DNA from: Eutrophocola sp963925675
GTDB lineage: Bacteria > Pseudomonadota > Gammaproteobacteria > Pseudomonadales > Pseudohongiellaceae
Assembly: GCA_963925675.1 (NCBI GenBank)
Contig: CAWUSW010000005.1
Coordinates: 1-64,000 of the forward strand
Length of the DNA stretch: 64,000 nucleotides
Direction of reading: 5' to 3'
The position numbers and the translations under genes are program-made. The notes below the pieces were generated by a model. The model ran no database searches and was not told where the DNA came from. It saw only the letters and a list, made by a program, of their open reading frames with translations. Position 1 is the first letter of the stretch; every line of letters starts with the position of its first letter. Shown here in pieces: positions 26,907-35,802 of this stretch.

Positions 26907-29294
26907 TTAATTACTTGTCCTGCTCATTTCCAGCAATAATTGCTGGGCCGGCCTGAACTGGGGCGCAATATCCAGCGCTGTCATCAGGTACTCCATGGTT
27001 TTATCATCATTGTCCAACGCCTTATAGGCATTGGCAATACGGTAATTGGCAGAGGCTTTATCCAGCGGGTCCAGTGCCAGCAATACTTCAAATTCTTCCA
27101 GAGCTTTTGCCGGCCTCTGGGTGTCCATATAAAGATCACCCAGTTTCACATGCAGGTCCTCAATAAAGGGGTCGGCATAGCTGATATCCACCAGAACGGC
27201 TTCTGCTTCTGTATTTATCTTACGTTCCAGATAGTAATCGGCAAGACTGAGCAGGGCTGCAGGCAGATAACCGCCTTTTTGCCAGAACGTTTGCAGAGCC
27301 TGAAACTCTTCTTCCTTTTTATCAAGTTTTTGGTAGGCCCGTGCCATGACTATATACGCGCTGTCATTTTCTACATAATCCGGATAAGTAAAGACTGCCC
27401 GTTCTGCTGCCGCCGCGGCTTCTTGCCATTGTTCTGCCTGCAAGGCTTCATAACCGGCACTCATATCTTCCATCCAGACGCTCAGACCACTAAGCAAGGG
27501 GCCGTACTCAATATCAATAAACTGTTTGAAGTGGCGGTCAAATTCGCTGTCACTAATTCCCAGAACCTGCTCAATGGCTTCAACAGGCGTGATGTCTTCG
27601 TTAAACAGATAAAGCATGTCGACAATTTTGTCGAAACCGTATTCAAGGTCAATGAAGTCAAAAATCAAGCCGGCTTGCATATAGGAAACAATCACTTGTC
27701 CCTGATAATCCGGGCGCATAAAACCATCATCCAGGACAGCAATAGGGAGGAATTTACCTTCTGCCATGGCTTGCAAAACATCGGTAGGAATTTTACGGCC
27801 GGGTATGGGACCGGTACGCCATTCTTCATACACTGAAATACCTTCACTGAACCAGCGTGGTACCAGGTTGCCGGTCGCCTTAAGGGTAAAAACATGGGCC
27901 ATTTCATGCCATAGCGTTGTTCCCCAGTGGTATCTCTGGTCGGGATGGCCGGTGGGTGAGTCCATAGCAAATAGATAGCCAAAGGTGACACCAAGAATGC
28001 CTACGCCGGGCATCCCGATGGAGCGCACTACAAAATCTTCGTGGTTGGGATAAATTTCTACAATGATGGGTTCTTTCGGCTCAAAACGATAACGCTCGGT
28101 ATACACATCAATACTGTCTTCCGATAATTTGCGCGTGTAATTTTTCAGCACATCACGCTCGTCTTTGTGCAGCTTGACCACGAGCGCTGGCAAGGGGCCT
28201 TCTGGTGGATCGGGATAGGTAATGGACACAAAGTCCTCGGTGAAGGTGTCCAGAAGACGAAGCAAGTTGACTGTCATCGGGTTAAAGGCATTGCCATCAT
28301 AAGAAATATTCACATGCCTGATAGCGTCATTGATATCGTTAAGACGCAGGTAATTCTGGCCCAGGTAAATATGAGCTTCCCAGTGGTCGGGCTGCAAGGT
28401 GACGGCTTCCTTAAAAAAGTCACCTGCTTCCTCATAACGTCGGATTATCGTGGCATGGTAGCCGGGAATGAACCAGGCATCTCCATAGCCAGGACTTTCT
28501 TTCAGAGATGCATCTATCCAGGACTGGTAATCGCCACGGGTCATGAATTCATAAGAAGCTCTCAGGGCTTTAAGTTCCATGGTGGCAAGGCTTTCATCTT
28601 CAGCAAATTCAAAAGCCTCTTCCAGAGATCCTTCTGCTTCCTGATAACGATCCTGACGCAATAGCGAGCGAATCACCATCATCATGGCGCGCAATTTGGC
28701 GCCATGGGGTGCAAGCCCTTCTTCCATGACCTTGTTTAAATGCTGATTAAGGGCTTCCGGATCACCACCTTCGCTGAGGGCAGATGCAGCGCCGATGTGT
28801 GCCCAGGAATTTTCAGGATCAATTTCCAGTGCTTCACCAAACAGGGCATAGGCTTCGGAATACTGGTATGAATCTATAAAAAGCTCACCCCAGCGTACTC
28901 TCACCATTGGGTCTTCGGGGAAGCGGTTAATGGCATCCTGAAATTGTGTGTTGGCACTTTGCAGGTCGCCTTGTGCCCAGAAAGCTTCAGCGCGGATTTG
29001 TGGTGTTTGCTCGCCGTTGTGCAGTCCACTGTAGCAAGCCGCAGCTTCCAGTAACTGTCCTGCCCAGTTCACGGTTTCACACTGCAGCAGGCTTTCGTTA
29101 TCTATGGCGCCATAAAGGTGGTCACGGGCAAAAGAAGAATGGGGCACTATAGAGAGAAGAGCCGCAAGAAGAACAATAGCAGTCGGTTTGGCTGCTCTTG
29201 CAGCAATACTTGCAAAAACACAGGCAACAACACATGCAACAACAGGAGCAGCGAGATCATGAAATGAGTATGTGTGCTTAGGCCTATTGAACAT
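26907..29294 (-). CDS. TPR protein with a peptidase MA-like HExxH metallopeptidase domain
   Basis: 795 residues. A hydrophobic stretch at about 36-55 acts as signal or anchor. TPR-type helical repeats lie at about 100-340, then a gluzincin-like domain with HEMAH at 463-467 and the third ligand Glu484 in FSEG. More TPR repeats (about 610-790) follow, ending in helical motifs such as KASANYRIANAYKALDNDDK. This HExxH...FxEG layout matches peptidase MA. Its start overlaps the end of the caspase-like gene by 11 bp, so the two are translationally coupled. The catalytic residues appear complete, so I predict an active periplasmic or membrane-bound metallopeptidase. Confidence 0.82.
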   Translation of the reverse strand: MFNRPKHTYSFHDLAAPVVACVVACVFASIAARAAKPTAIVLLAALLSIVPHSSFARDHLYGAIDNESLLQCETVNWAGQLLEAAACYSGLHNGEQTPQIRAEAFWAQGDLQSANTQFQDAINRFPEDPMVRVRWGELFIDSYQYSEAYALFGEALEIDPENSWAHIGAASALSEGGDPEALNQHLNKVMEEGLAPHGAKLRAMMMVIRSLLRQDRYQEAEGSLEEAFEFAEDESLATMELKALRASYEFMTRGDYQSWIDASLKESPGYGDAWFIPGYHATIIRRYEEAGDFFKEAVTLQPDHWEAHIYLGQNYLRLNDINDAIRHVNISYDGNAFNPMTVNLLRLLDTFTEDFVSITYPDPPEGPLPALVVKLHKDERDVLKNYTRKLSEDSIDVYTERYRFEPKEPIIVEIYPNHEDFVVRSIGMPGVGILGVTFGYLFAMDSPTGHPDQRYHWGTTLWHEMAHVFTLKATGNLVPRWFSEGISVYEEWRTGPIPGRKIPTDVLQAMAEGKFLPIAVLDDGFMRPDYQGQVIVSYMQAGLIFDFIDLEYGFDKIVDMLYLFNEDITPVEAIEQVLGISDSEFDRHFKQFIDIEYGPLLSGLSVWMEDMSAGYEALQAEQWQEAAAAAERAVFTYPDYVENDSAYIVMARAYQKLDKKEEEFQALQTFWQKGGYLPAALLSLADYYLERKINTEAEAVLVDISYADPFIEDLHVKLGDLYMDTQRPAKALEEFEVLLALDPLDKASANYRIANAYKALDNDDKTMEYLMTALDIAPQFRPAQQLLLEMSRTSN

Positions 29295-30243
29295 TTGCCT
29301 GGGTGCCTTCCCGTAAACTGTCTATCTGTTCACTAATCTCGGCGGACTCCAGAATGAGAGCCTGCAGACTCTGGATATACTCTACATTGGAAAATTCATT
29401 GCGCCGTAATTGCAGTGATTCAATTTCCGCATTGAGTTCAATACTTCTGCTGAGTAATGCATTGATAAGGGGGTTCTCATCAGACGTTTCAAGCGGTTCA
29501 ACTCTCGCAAGACTGAAACTTGCTGCGCCTTCGCCTCGAATCTGTGGATGCTCTGTTGCCAGCCTGCCTGAGGATTCAAAAAATTCTGCAACGCTGCGTT
29601 CGGCAAAATCGAAAGCTTCCTGAATGCTGACATTATTATTTTTGTTAATGTCTGCAATATCACTGGCCAGGGCATCGGCAAAATAATTACCGAACTCTGT
29701 GGCATTTTTTTCATTGCCATTGCGCGTGGCGGTAATGATGACACGCTGGTCACTTTCGAGTGCCTCGAGAATAGCGCCACTGGTGCTTGAAGTGTTTACC
29801 AGGAAATGATTCTGCCCGGGAAAACTTTCCAGAATTTCAGCCAGATCTGCAGCGGTGATATCCGGCCCTGGAATATTAAACTTGTATTGTTCTCCGTCAT
29901 AACTGCCATGACCCACCAGATAAATAGCTGCTCTATCATCTTCATTCATGGACTCTGCGAGGTTTTGAAAGTGAATAAGCAGCGCACTTCGTGCTGCATC
30001 ATCGCCCGCCATCGAGGTCACATGCGAGGCATCAGCCAGAGTGAGGGATGCTTGATAAATTTTTTGCGCCTGATCGGTAAATTTGTCATCGTATTCAGGT
30101 AAGCCGCCCAGGCCTTGCACAATAGTGACGTATAAAGCGGCGTTGGCACTTGGCATTAGCAAGATGGTGCTTGATAGAAGCAACACAAGCTGTAGTTTGT
30201 TCATCACTTTCGTCATCACTTTGTTTGTTGTGCTATTTGTCAC
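29284..30243 (-). CDS. Secreted caspase-fold-like protein lacking a catalytic cysteine
   Basis: 319 residues with a signal peptide (LVLLLSSTILLMPSANA). The core shows the caspase-like order of strands: YLVGHGSYDG with His112, then FLVNTSSTSGA at residues 148-157 where clan CD peptidases carry Asp-x-Cys, then VIITATRNGNE. No Cys occurs there or anywhere in the mature protein. DINKNNNVSIQEAF (198-211) resembles a calcium-binding EF-hand-like loop. The C-terminal 70 residues are coiled coil. It is coupled to the TPR metallopeptidase (11-bp overlap) and sits 9 bp after the VWA gene. Inference: a binding or regulatory module, or a non-cysteine hydrolase. Confidence 0.7.
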   Translation of the reverse strand: MTNSTTNKVMTKVMNKLQLVLLLSSTILLMPSANAALYVTIVQGLGGLPEYDDKFTDQAQKIYQASLTLADASHVTSMAGDDAARSALLIHFQNLAESMNEDDRAAIYLVGHGSYDGEQYKFNIPGPDITAADLAEILESFPGQNHFLVNTSSTSGAILEALESDQRVIITATRNGNEKNATEFGNYFADALASDIADINKNNNVSIQEAFDFAERSVAEFFESSGRLATEHPQIRGEGAASFSLARVEPLETSDENPLINALLSRSIELNAEIESLQLRRNEFSNVEYIQSLQALILESAEISEQIDSLREGTQANVQ

Positions 30244-30252
30244 CAGAATTTC

Positions 30253-32478
30253 CTAGATAGTCCGCCAGTGGCGTCTTAATAACCACTCGAGGGTTTTCAG
30301 TAGTATCAGTAACAGAAAAAAGAAAGGTGCATCCCACAAATAACTGATTTGCTGTTCGGTAATACCTGCAGTGGAATAGGAAATGGCTTCAGGAATTTCA
30401 TTCCATTGCTCCGGTGTCCAGTATTGTCCACCGGTGACCTGGGCAACTCTTTCCAGTAAAGGTCTGTTTTGGCGGACATTGAAAATTTCCTGACCCTGAT
30501 CATAGCGTACGGCAGTTGTTGAAGAGCTCACCAGGGTTTCGCCGACACGGGAGATGGCATCGATACTATACAGGCCGGTTTGCTCAGGTTTAAAACCTGC
30601 TTCATAGACACCTGGTTGCCCTGAAACAGGCTGCAGTTCGAGACTCACCACATCATTGTTTTCGGAAGACACCACCGCAGATATGGCCAGCCCCTGGTTT
30701 TCTTCGGCATCAGGGTCTCGCAACTGGGCACGGACCTTAATCTCTTCATTTTCAATACGGCTTGAGAGTTCAAAAGGCCTGGGGGAGTTTGCAACCAGTG
30801 CTCTGGTAAGTTGGCGCCAGAAGGTCTCGTGCCGCATGTCTGCCACGGGCAGGCTCATTTGCCAGCGCCAGGTACCGCCTGTGGCGAGAATATAACTTTG
30901 GCCGCGTCCGTAAGGCTGGGTGACTAATAAAGGCTGGATTCGGCCTTCGACATTCACGCCCAGTAAAGTTGTTGCTGCAGGGCGTAAAGGCCCAATTTGC
31001 TGGTAGTCGGCAACTTCCGGGAGTTCAGACCACAAACGGTCATTTTCGGATTCGCTGTCGCTGAACTGCAACATGGGAGCAAGTCGGCCGCTATCAGTTA
31101 AAGCCACGGGCGCCTTTTCACGGATAAAAGCCGCTTCTCCTGCGTTCAGGCGCGACGGCAGTATTTCGTTGACCACAGTTTCGCCCCAGCCGCCCAGACC
31201 AAGACCGTTAAGACCTGCCAGCATCATGAAGCTGCCGCCTCGCTCGCTGACAAAATCCCGAATCATTTCTTGTTGCTCACTGGTCAGTTCTGCGGCATTC
31301 ATGCTACCGATTATCAGGGCATCGTAATCAAACAGCTCGGCTCGCTCAGTTGGGAAGCCGTTTTCCAGCTGTTCGGGGCTTTCAATCCCTTGCCGATAAT
31401 ATTTATTGGGAGTGACCTTCAGCAGTGTTGATAACTGGATACTGGGGTCATCATTCAGGGCACGCTGCATGAATTTGTATTCCCAGCGCGGCTCGCCTTC
31501 CACATACAAGACCTTGTAACGACTTTCCTCGACATCTACTACACGGGCGCGCGTGTTATTTGCCAGATTGCTTTCATTGTCGATGGGATCAAGGGTAAAA
31601 CGCAGGTCCAGCTGACCAGGTTCAGGCACTTCAATATCAATGAAGGCCAAGGTCATATTCTGCCCGTCACTGAGGGCAATTTCTTCAGTAGACAGGAAGG
31701 TGTCACCATCATAGACCTTGATTCTGGCGCTACCGCCCTGGTCATGGCGTATTCCGACACGGGCAGACAGGGTTGTTCCAGGGAGTGCTTTTTCAGGGAG
31801 CAGGACTTCGGTGAGTTCCAGGTCTTCCGGGATGCTTTCGCGGCCTAAACCAACACTGTGTACGGGAACCCCAAAAGCAGCAATTTCACTCATCTCAGCC
31901 TGGCTGATAGCGCCACCATTATCAGCGCCGTCACTCATCAGAATGACTGCACCAAGAGAGGCGCTACTAGCCTGACGAAGAGTCTGGAGAATGGACTGCC
32001 CCAGGTTGGTGGCTACACCGGGTTCGGGCAGGGTAGAAAAGGAATCCAGGGTATTAGCGGTAGCTGAAAAGCCATAAGGCAGGATAGTGTAAATATCGGC
32101 GATATCTTCAAGAGATTCCGGCGTCAATAATGACTGCGCCTGATCCATTCGGGTCGCCCCGCCCTCATTGAAGGTCATGCTCCCGGATGTATCGAGCATA
32201 ATTGCTACAGCATTTTCACCGCTGAGCAGACGCTCGGATACCAGTGCTGGTTGCCAGACCACCACCATAACTACAGTAAGCATTAAAAGTTGCACAAAAC
32301 CGATAGAGCCGAGCTGCAACCAGCTCATATTGCCCGGCCGTCGCATAAACAACACGACCAGAGCGGCCAGAAAGGCAAGAATCACCCCAAACATCATCCA
32401 TATTGGCCAAGCGCTGGCGAAAATGAAGTCGCTGTCATTAAATACTGATCGGGGATATTTGAAGAAAAATTCGATCAT
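30253..32478 (-). CDS. Membrane protein with VWA domain and glutamine amidotransferase-like region
   Basis: 741 residues and the first gene of the block. Two N-terminal membrane helices (about 25-46 and 58-78) precede a VWA domain with MIDAS motif IMLDTSGSM (D96, S98, S100). A long periplasmic region follows, including a segment (about 365-470; FDYDALIIGSMNAAELTSEQ, GGSFMMLAGLNGLGLGGWGE) of the type seen in class I glutamine amidotransferase-like domains of VWA proteins. No catalytic Cys is evident there. A final helix (PFFFLLLILLKTLEWLL) ends in the membrane. The ATG lies 40 bp from a perfect 7-1-7 palindrome. Confidence 0.8.
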   Translation of the reverse strand: MIEFFFKYPRSVFNDSDFIFASAWPIWMMFGVILAFLAALVVLFMRRPGNMSWLQLGSIGFVQLLMLTVVMVVVWQPALVSERLLSGENAVAIMLDTSGSMTFNEGGATRMDQAQSLLTPESLEDIADIYTILPYGFSATANTLDSFSTLPEPGVATNLGQSILQTLRQASSASLGAVILMSDGADNGGAISQAEMSEIAAFGVPVHSVGLGRESIPEDLELTEVLLPEKALPGTTLSARVGIRHDQGGSARIKVYDGDTFLSTEEIALSDGQNMTLAFIDIEVPEPGQLDLRFTLDPIDNESNLANNTRARVVDVEESRYKVLYVEGEPRWEYKFMQRALNDDPSIQLSTLLKVTPNKYYRQGIESPEQLENGFPTERAELFDYDALIIGSMNAAELTSEQQEMIRDFVSERGGSFMMLAGLNGLGLGGWGETVVNEILPSRLNAGEAAFIREKAPVALTDSGRLAPMLQFSDSESENDRLWSELPEVADYQQIGPLRPAATTLLGVNVEGRIQPLLVTQPYGRGQSYILATGGTWRWQMSLPVADMRHETFWRQLTRALVANSPRPFELSSRIENEEIKVRAQLRDPDAEENQGLAISAVVSSENNDVVSLELQPVSGQPGVYEAGFKPEQTGLYSIDAISRVGETLVSSSTTAVRYDQGQEIFNVRQNRPLLERVAQVTGGQYWTPEQWNEIPEAISYSTAGITEQQISYLWDAPFFFLLLILLKTLEWLLRRHWRTI

Positions 32479-32518
32479 ACTGCCAATACGTAATTTGAAG
32501 TGCTTCGGTTTGAAGAAC

Positions 32519-32533
32519 TACCCACTGTGGGTA
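32519..32533. promoter_or_regulatory. Perfect 15-bp palindrome upstream of the VWA/MoxR block
   Basis: TACCCAC-T-GTGGGTA is a perfect 7-1-7 inverted repeat, 40 bp before the ATG of the first gene of the minus-strand block and well away from the divergent MBL gene. It may be an operator or a leader hairpin. The rest of the 32479-32984 gap has an imperfect CCCCC/GGGGG pair at about 32663-32695 and a TATAAT at 32701-32706; I saw no ORF with a convincing start. Confidence 0.45.
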
Positions 32534-32984
32534 AGACCCTGAAAATTCTATCTCATTCTGGGCTAATTACCGCGGCTGTAAAAGAAGGCACAAAAACTCC
32601 TTCTGAATGCCGTGCCCACTTGCCGCAAACCAGGCATAAAAATAGTGGAACTCAAGCCCTGCTCCCCCCGGAAAATGGCGTTTTGTAAAGGGGGAAGACA
32701 TATAATCATGTTTGTCAAAAGAATACCATCCCCGCACCGGCTACCCTAATAAAGGGCTGCTAATTTCATAATACTGACACAATCATGTCTATTGTATTGC
32801 CCCTTGCTACCGCCAAGTTGCCCTGTTATGTGTGCTGGTTTATGCTCCTGTGGATGCGCGCTCAATAAAGCAAAACAATAAGGCGGGAAAAAGAGGGGGG
32901 TGTGAAAGGCGATCACCATGATGAATGCTTTCTCTATATTGGCCAGTGTTTCCGCGGATTACATAACAAATTAAGGAAAATAAC

Positions 32985-33857
32985 ATGTTTAAAAAACTGA
33001 CCATGGCTTTGCTTTGCACGCCGATATTTGTTTCTGCTCAAACAGATTTTGATGAAATTGAAATTACGGTAAATGAAGTGACAAACGGCATTTATATGCT
33101 GGAGGGCTCGGGTGGCAATATTGGCCTTAGTGTAGGGGAAGATGGCGTATTTATTATCGACGATCAATTTGGGCCACTGACTCAGAAAATCAAAACGGCC
33201 ATTGCTGCATATTCCAATGATGATGTGCAGTTTGTTTTCAACACCCACTTTCATTATGACCATAGTGACGGCAATGAAAACTTTGGTGCAGGCGGTGCCG
33301 TCATTATCGCTCAGGACAATGCCAGAATGCGTATGACTGAAGATAATTTTCTACAGGTAGTTAATGTGCAGCAAAATGCCTACAACGCTGACGGCCTGCC
33401 CAAAATCACTTTTACAGATTCAATGACTCTTCATTACAACGGTCACACTTTACAGGCAATGCATTTTGGTTCAGGGCATACCGATGGAGACACAATTCTT
33501 AAATTTGAGGAAGCCAATGTGATCCATACCGGCGATGTATTTGTGCGATATGGCCTGCCTTTTATAGATGTGCCCAATGGCGGTAATTTGAATGGCATTA
33601 TCAGGGTAATGCACGGGGCTATTGCCATGGCTGATGCAGATACAAAAGTCATTCCGGGGCACGGACAACTTTCCGGTCGCCAGGATATGCTGGACTATGT
33701 GGAGATGCTGGAGACTATTCGCGACAGGGTTTACGAGGGAATCAAGGCAGGCTTGACGCTGGAGCAAATCACTGCCACAAACCCGGTACGCGGTTACCCT
33801 GAAGGCTTTCTGAACAATGAATCTTTTAGCAAAATCGCCTATGACAGTTTCTTCTGA
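32985..33857 (+). CDS. Periplasmic metallo-beta-lactamase-fold hydrolase
   Basis: 290 residues with a short signal peptide (LTMALLCTPIFVSAQ). The metal motif THFHYDHSDG gives His88, His90, Asp92 and His93, and later ligands are seen in GSGHTDGDTI (His), HTGDVF (Asp) and VIPGHGQL (His). The full di-zinc site is present, so it should be an active hydrolase. Similar to MBL-fold proteins of the cyclase or AIM-like periplasmic group; the substrate is unknown and I would not call it a beta-lactamase. The ATG has AAGGA about eight bases upstream. Monocistronic, with a hairpin terminator downstream. Confidence 0.88.
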   Translation: MFKKLTMALLCTPIFVSAQTDFDEIEITVNEVTNGIYMLEGSGGNIGLSVGEDGVFIIDDQFGPLTQKIKTAIAAYSNDDVQFVFNTHFHYDHSDGNENFGAGGAVIIAQDNARMRMTEDNFLQVVNVQQNAYNADGLPKITFTDSMTLHYNGHTLQAMHFGSGHTDGDTILKFEEANVIHTGDVFVRYGLPFIDVPNGGNLNGIIRVMHGAIAMADADTKVIPGHGQLSGRQDMLDYVEMLETIRDRVYEGIKAGLTLEQITATNPVRGYPEGFLNNESFSKIAYDSFF

Positions 33858-33956
33858 ATACCTTAAATCTTTTAATAGGTACTATTCAGTGGAAATAACT
33901 ATAAAATAATCACTTGCTGAAAAAGCAGCAAATATGAAATCTATTAACAGAACCAT

Positions 33957-33983
33957 AAAGGCGCAGCATTGACTGCGCTTTGT
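33957..33983 (+). terminator. Terminator after the MBL gene
   Basis: GCGCAG at 33961-33966 pairs with CTGCGC at 33973-33978 around a CATTGA loop, flanked by AAAG and TTTG, giving a stem with T-rich downstream sequence. A second hairpin (TTGCTG/CAGCAA, 33914-33931) lies upstream of it. Confidence 0.6.
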
Positions 33984-34044
33984 TATATTCAAAGCCATAT
34001 TAAAATTTTCAATTTAATAACAATAATTATAAAGGAAGTAGTAC

Positions 34045-35694
34045 ATGCTGGTACCAAAGGCCATCGCTCAGATCCTCAAAGCTGAGGGAATCAAATATTT
34101 ATTTGCTTATCCTCTAAACCCCATCATCGAAGCCGCAGCTGAAGTAGATATTCGCACTATTATTGTTCGTCAGGAAAGAACCGGTGTGCATATGGCTGAC
34201 GCCTTAAGTCGAATGACCTCTGGTGAAGAGATTGGTGTTTTTGTTATGCAGCATGGGCCAGGTGCTGAAAATGCATTCGGCGGTGTTGCTCAGGCTTATG
34301 GGGAGTCAGTACCGGTTCTGATTATGCCCGCAGGCTATGATCGCAAGCTGGCCAATTATTTCCCCAACTTTAATTCCACCTTGAACATGAAGCACATCAC
34401 CAAGTGGGCAGAACCGATTACCTCGGGATCTGAAGTGAAGAATATTATGCGCCGGGCGTTTACTCAGCTGCGCAATGGCAGGCCCGGTCCGGTACTGGTC
34501 GAAATCCCATGGGATGTCTGCCAGGAAGAGTCAGATATTTCTGATTACGTGCCAAGTTATAAAACCAAATATGCGCCTGAAGCTGAAAGTATCAAAGCCG
34601 CAGCACTCGAACTGGCTGCAGCAGACAAGCCGGTTATCTATGCTGGCCAGGGTATTCATTATTCAAAAGCCTGGGATGAGTTAAAAGAGATTGCTGAATT
34701 ATTAAATGTTCCGGTAACCACAAGTCTGGAAGGCAAAAGTGCCTTCAATGAGACTCACCCGCTGAGCATTGGTTCCGGCGGTCATGCTACGCCCCTGGCG
34801 GTTTATCATTTTCTTAATGATGCAGATCTTATTTTTGGCATTGGCTGCAGTTTTGCAATTACCTCGTTTGGCACTCGCATGCCTGATAACAAAAAAGTGA
34901 TTCATGCCACGCTTGATCCGATGGATTTGAACAAGGATTTGCCGGCAGCGCTTGGTTTGATTGGTGATGCAAAGCTTACTTTACGTGCCTTGATCGATGA
35001 GTTAAAAAATCTTGATTTGACTAAAGCTCAAAGTCGAAAAGAATCAACGCCAGCGGATATTAAGAAAGTGAAAGATGCCTGGATGGCGCAATGGCTGCCT
35101 AAACTGACATCTGACCAGTCGCCTATGACTCCTTATCGAGTGATTTATGAACTCAATAAATTAGTGGATAAAAATAAAGTCGTTATCACTCATGATGCTG
35201 GCAGTCCCCGTGATCAACTTGTCCCATTCTGGGAAAGTGAAGCGCCACTATCCTATATTGGCTGGGGAAAAACGACGCAGCTTGGCTATGGCTTGCCCCT
35301 GGCCATGGGAGCCAAATTGGCACGCCCGGACCATCTATGTATTAATGTTTGGGGAGATGCCGCTATTGGTTTTACCGGCATGGATTTTGAAACAGCGGTT
35401 CGAGAAAATATTCCAATCTTGTCGATTCTTTTTAATAATTTCTGCATGGCTATGGAGCTTCCTATTATGGAAGTGTCCACAGAAAAATATCGCTCTACAG
35501 ATATTGGCGGTAATTATTCCGAAATGGCTAAAGCGTTTGGTGGATATGGTGAGCGTATCACTGACCCCAATGATATTGTTGCAGCCTTGAAAAGAGGTAT
35601 TGAAGCCACTGAAAAAGGCGAGGCAGTTTTACTGGAGTTTATTACCTGCAAGGAACTTGAGTCGTCCTTACATTATTCCAGTTACGGGAAGTAG
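34045..35694 (+). CDS. Thiamine diphosphate-dependent enzyme (acetolactate synthase-like superfamily)
   Basis: 549 residues with the three domains of the family: PYR (with catalytic Glu44 in VRQERTGVHMADA), central, and PP. The ThDP-magnesium motif is near 430-460 and begins GDAAIGFTGMDFETAV, GDA in place of GDG, then 26 residues on ends with NN (FNNFC). The protein lacks the signatures needed to say acetolactate synthase, oxalyl-CoA decarboxylase or glyoxylate carboligase. AAGGAAG precedes the ATG. Two transporters follow at 35803 and 37133 on the same strand, suggesting a catabolic unit for a carboxylate or 2-oxo acid. Confidence 0.82.
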   Translation: MLVPKAIAQILKAEGIKYLFAYPLNPIIEAAAEVDIRTIIVRQERTGVHMADALSRMTSGEEIGVFVMQHGPGAENAFGGVAQAYGESVPVLIMPAGYDRKLANYFPNFNSTLNMKHITKWAEPITSGSEVKNIMRRAFTQLRNGRPGPVLVEIPWDVCQEESDISDYVPSYKTKYAPEAESIKAAALELAAADKPVIYAGQGIHYSKAWDELKEIAELLNVPVTTSLEGKSAFNETHPLSIGSGGHATPLAVYHFLNDADLIFGIGCSFAITSFGTRMPDNKKVIHATLDPMDLNKDLPAALGLIGDAKLTLRALIDELKNLDLTKAQSRKESTPADIKKVKDAWMAQWLPKLTSDQSPMTPYRVIYELNKLVDKNKVVITHDAGSPRDQLVPFWESEAPLSYIGWGKTTQLGYGLPLAMGAKLARPDHLCINVWGDAAIGFTGMDFETAVRENIPILSILFNNFCMAMELPIMEVSTEKYRSTDIGGNYSEMAKAFGGYGERITDPNDIVAALKRGIEATEKGEAVLLEFITCKELESSLHYSSYGK

Positions 35695-35703
35695 GGTAAG
35701 CGC

Positions 35704-35773
35704 GGGTCAGATCAAAATTTTCCTTTAGAGTGCTTCTTCAATAATAAAACTAATAGAAATTTTGCTCTGACCC
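35704..35773. repeat. Terminal inverted repeat element of 70 bp
   Basis: GGGTCAGATCAAAATTT at 35704-35720 and AAATTTTGCTCTGACCC at 35757-35773 are inverted repeats of 17 bp with one mismatch, around a 36-bp centre. The GGGTCAGA...AAATTT arms look like the ends of a small palindromic element; the sequence between has no ORF. It lies between the ThDP enzyme and the carrier gene, 29 bp before the carrier ATG. Confidence 0.7.
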
Positions 35774-35802
35774 CATTTTAGAAGATATTTTGTGGGGGCA
35801 AA

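Noticed and set aside
26940..27836. 298-residue open frame on the plus strand opposite the TPR metallopeptidase
   Set aside because: The minus-strand frame has recognisable TPR and HExxH motifs and fits the block. The plus-strand frame has no motif, many rare residues and no ribosome binding site.
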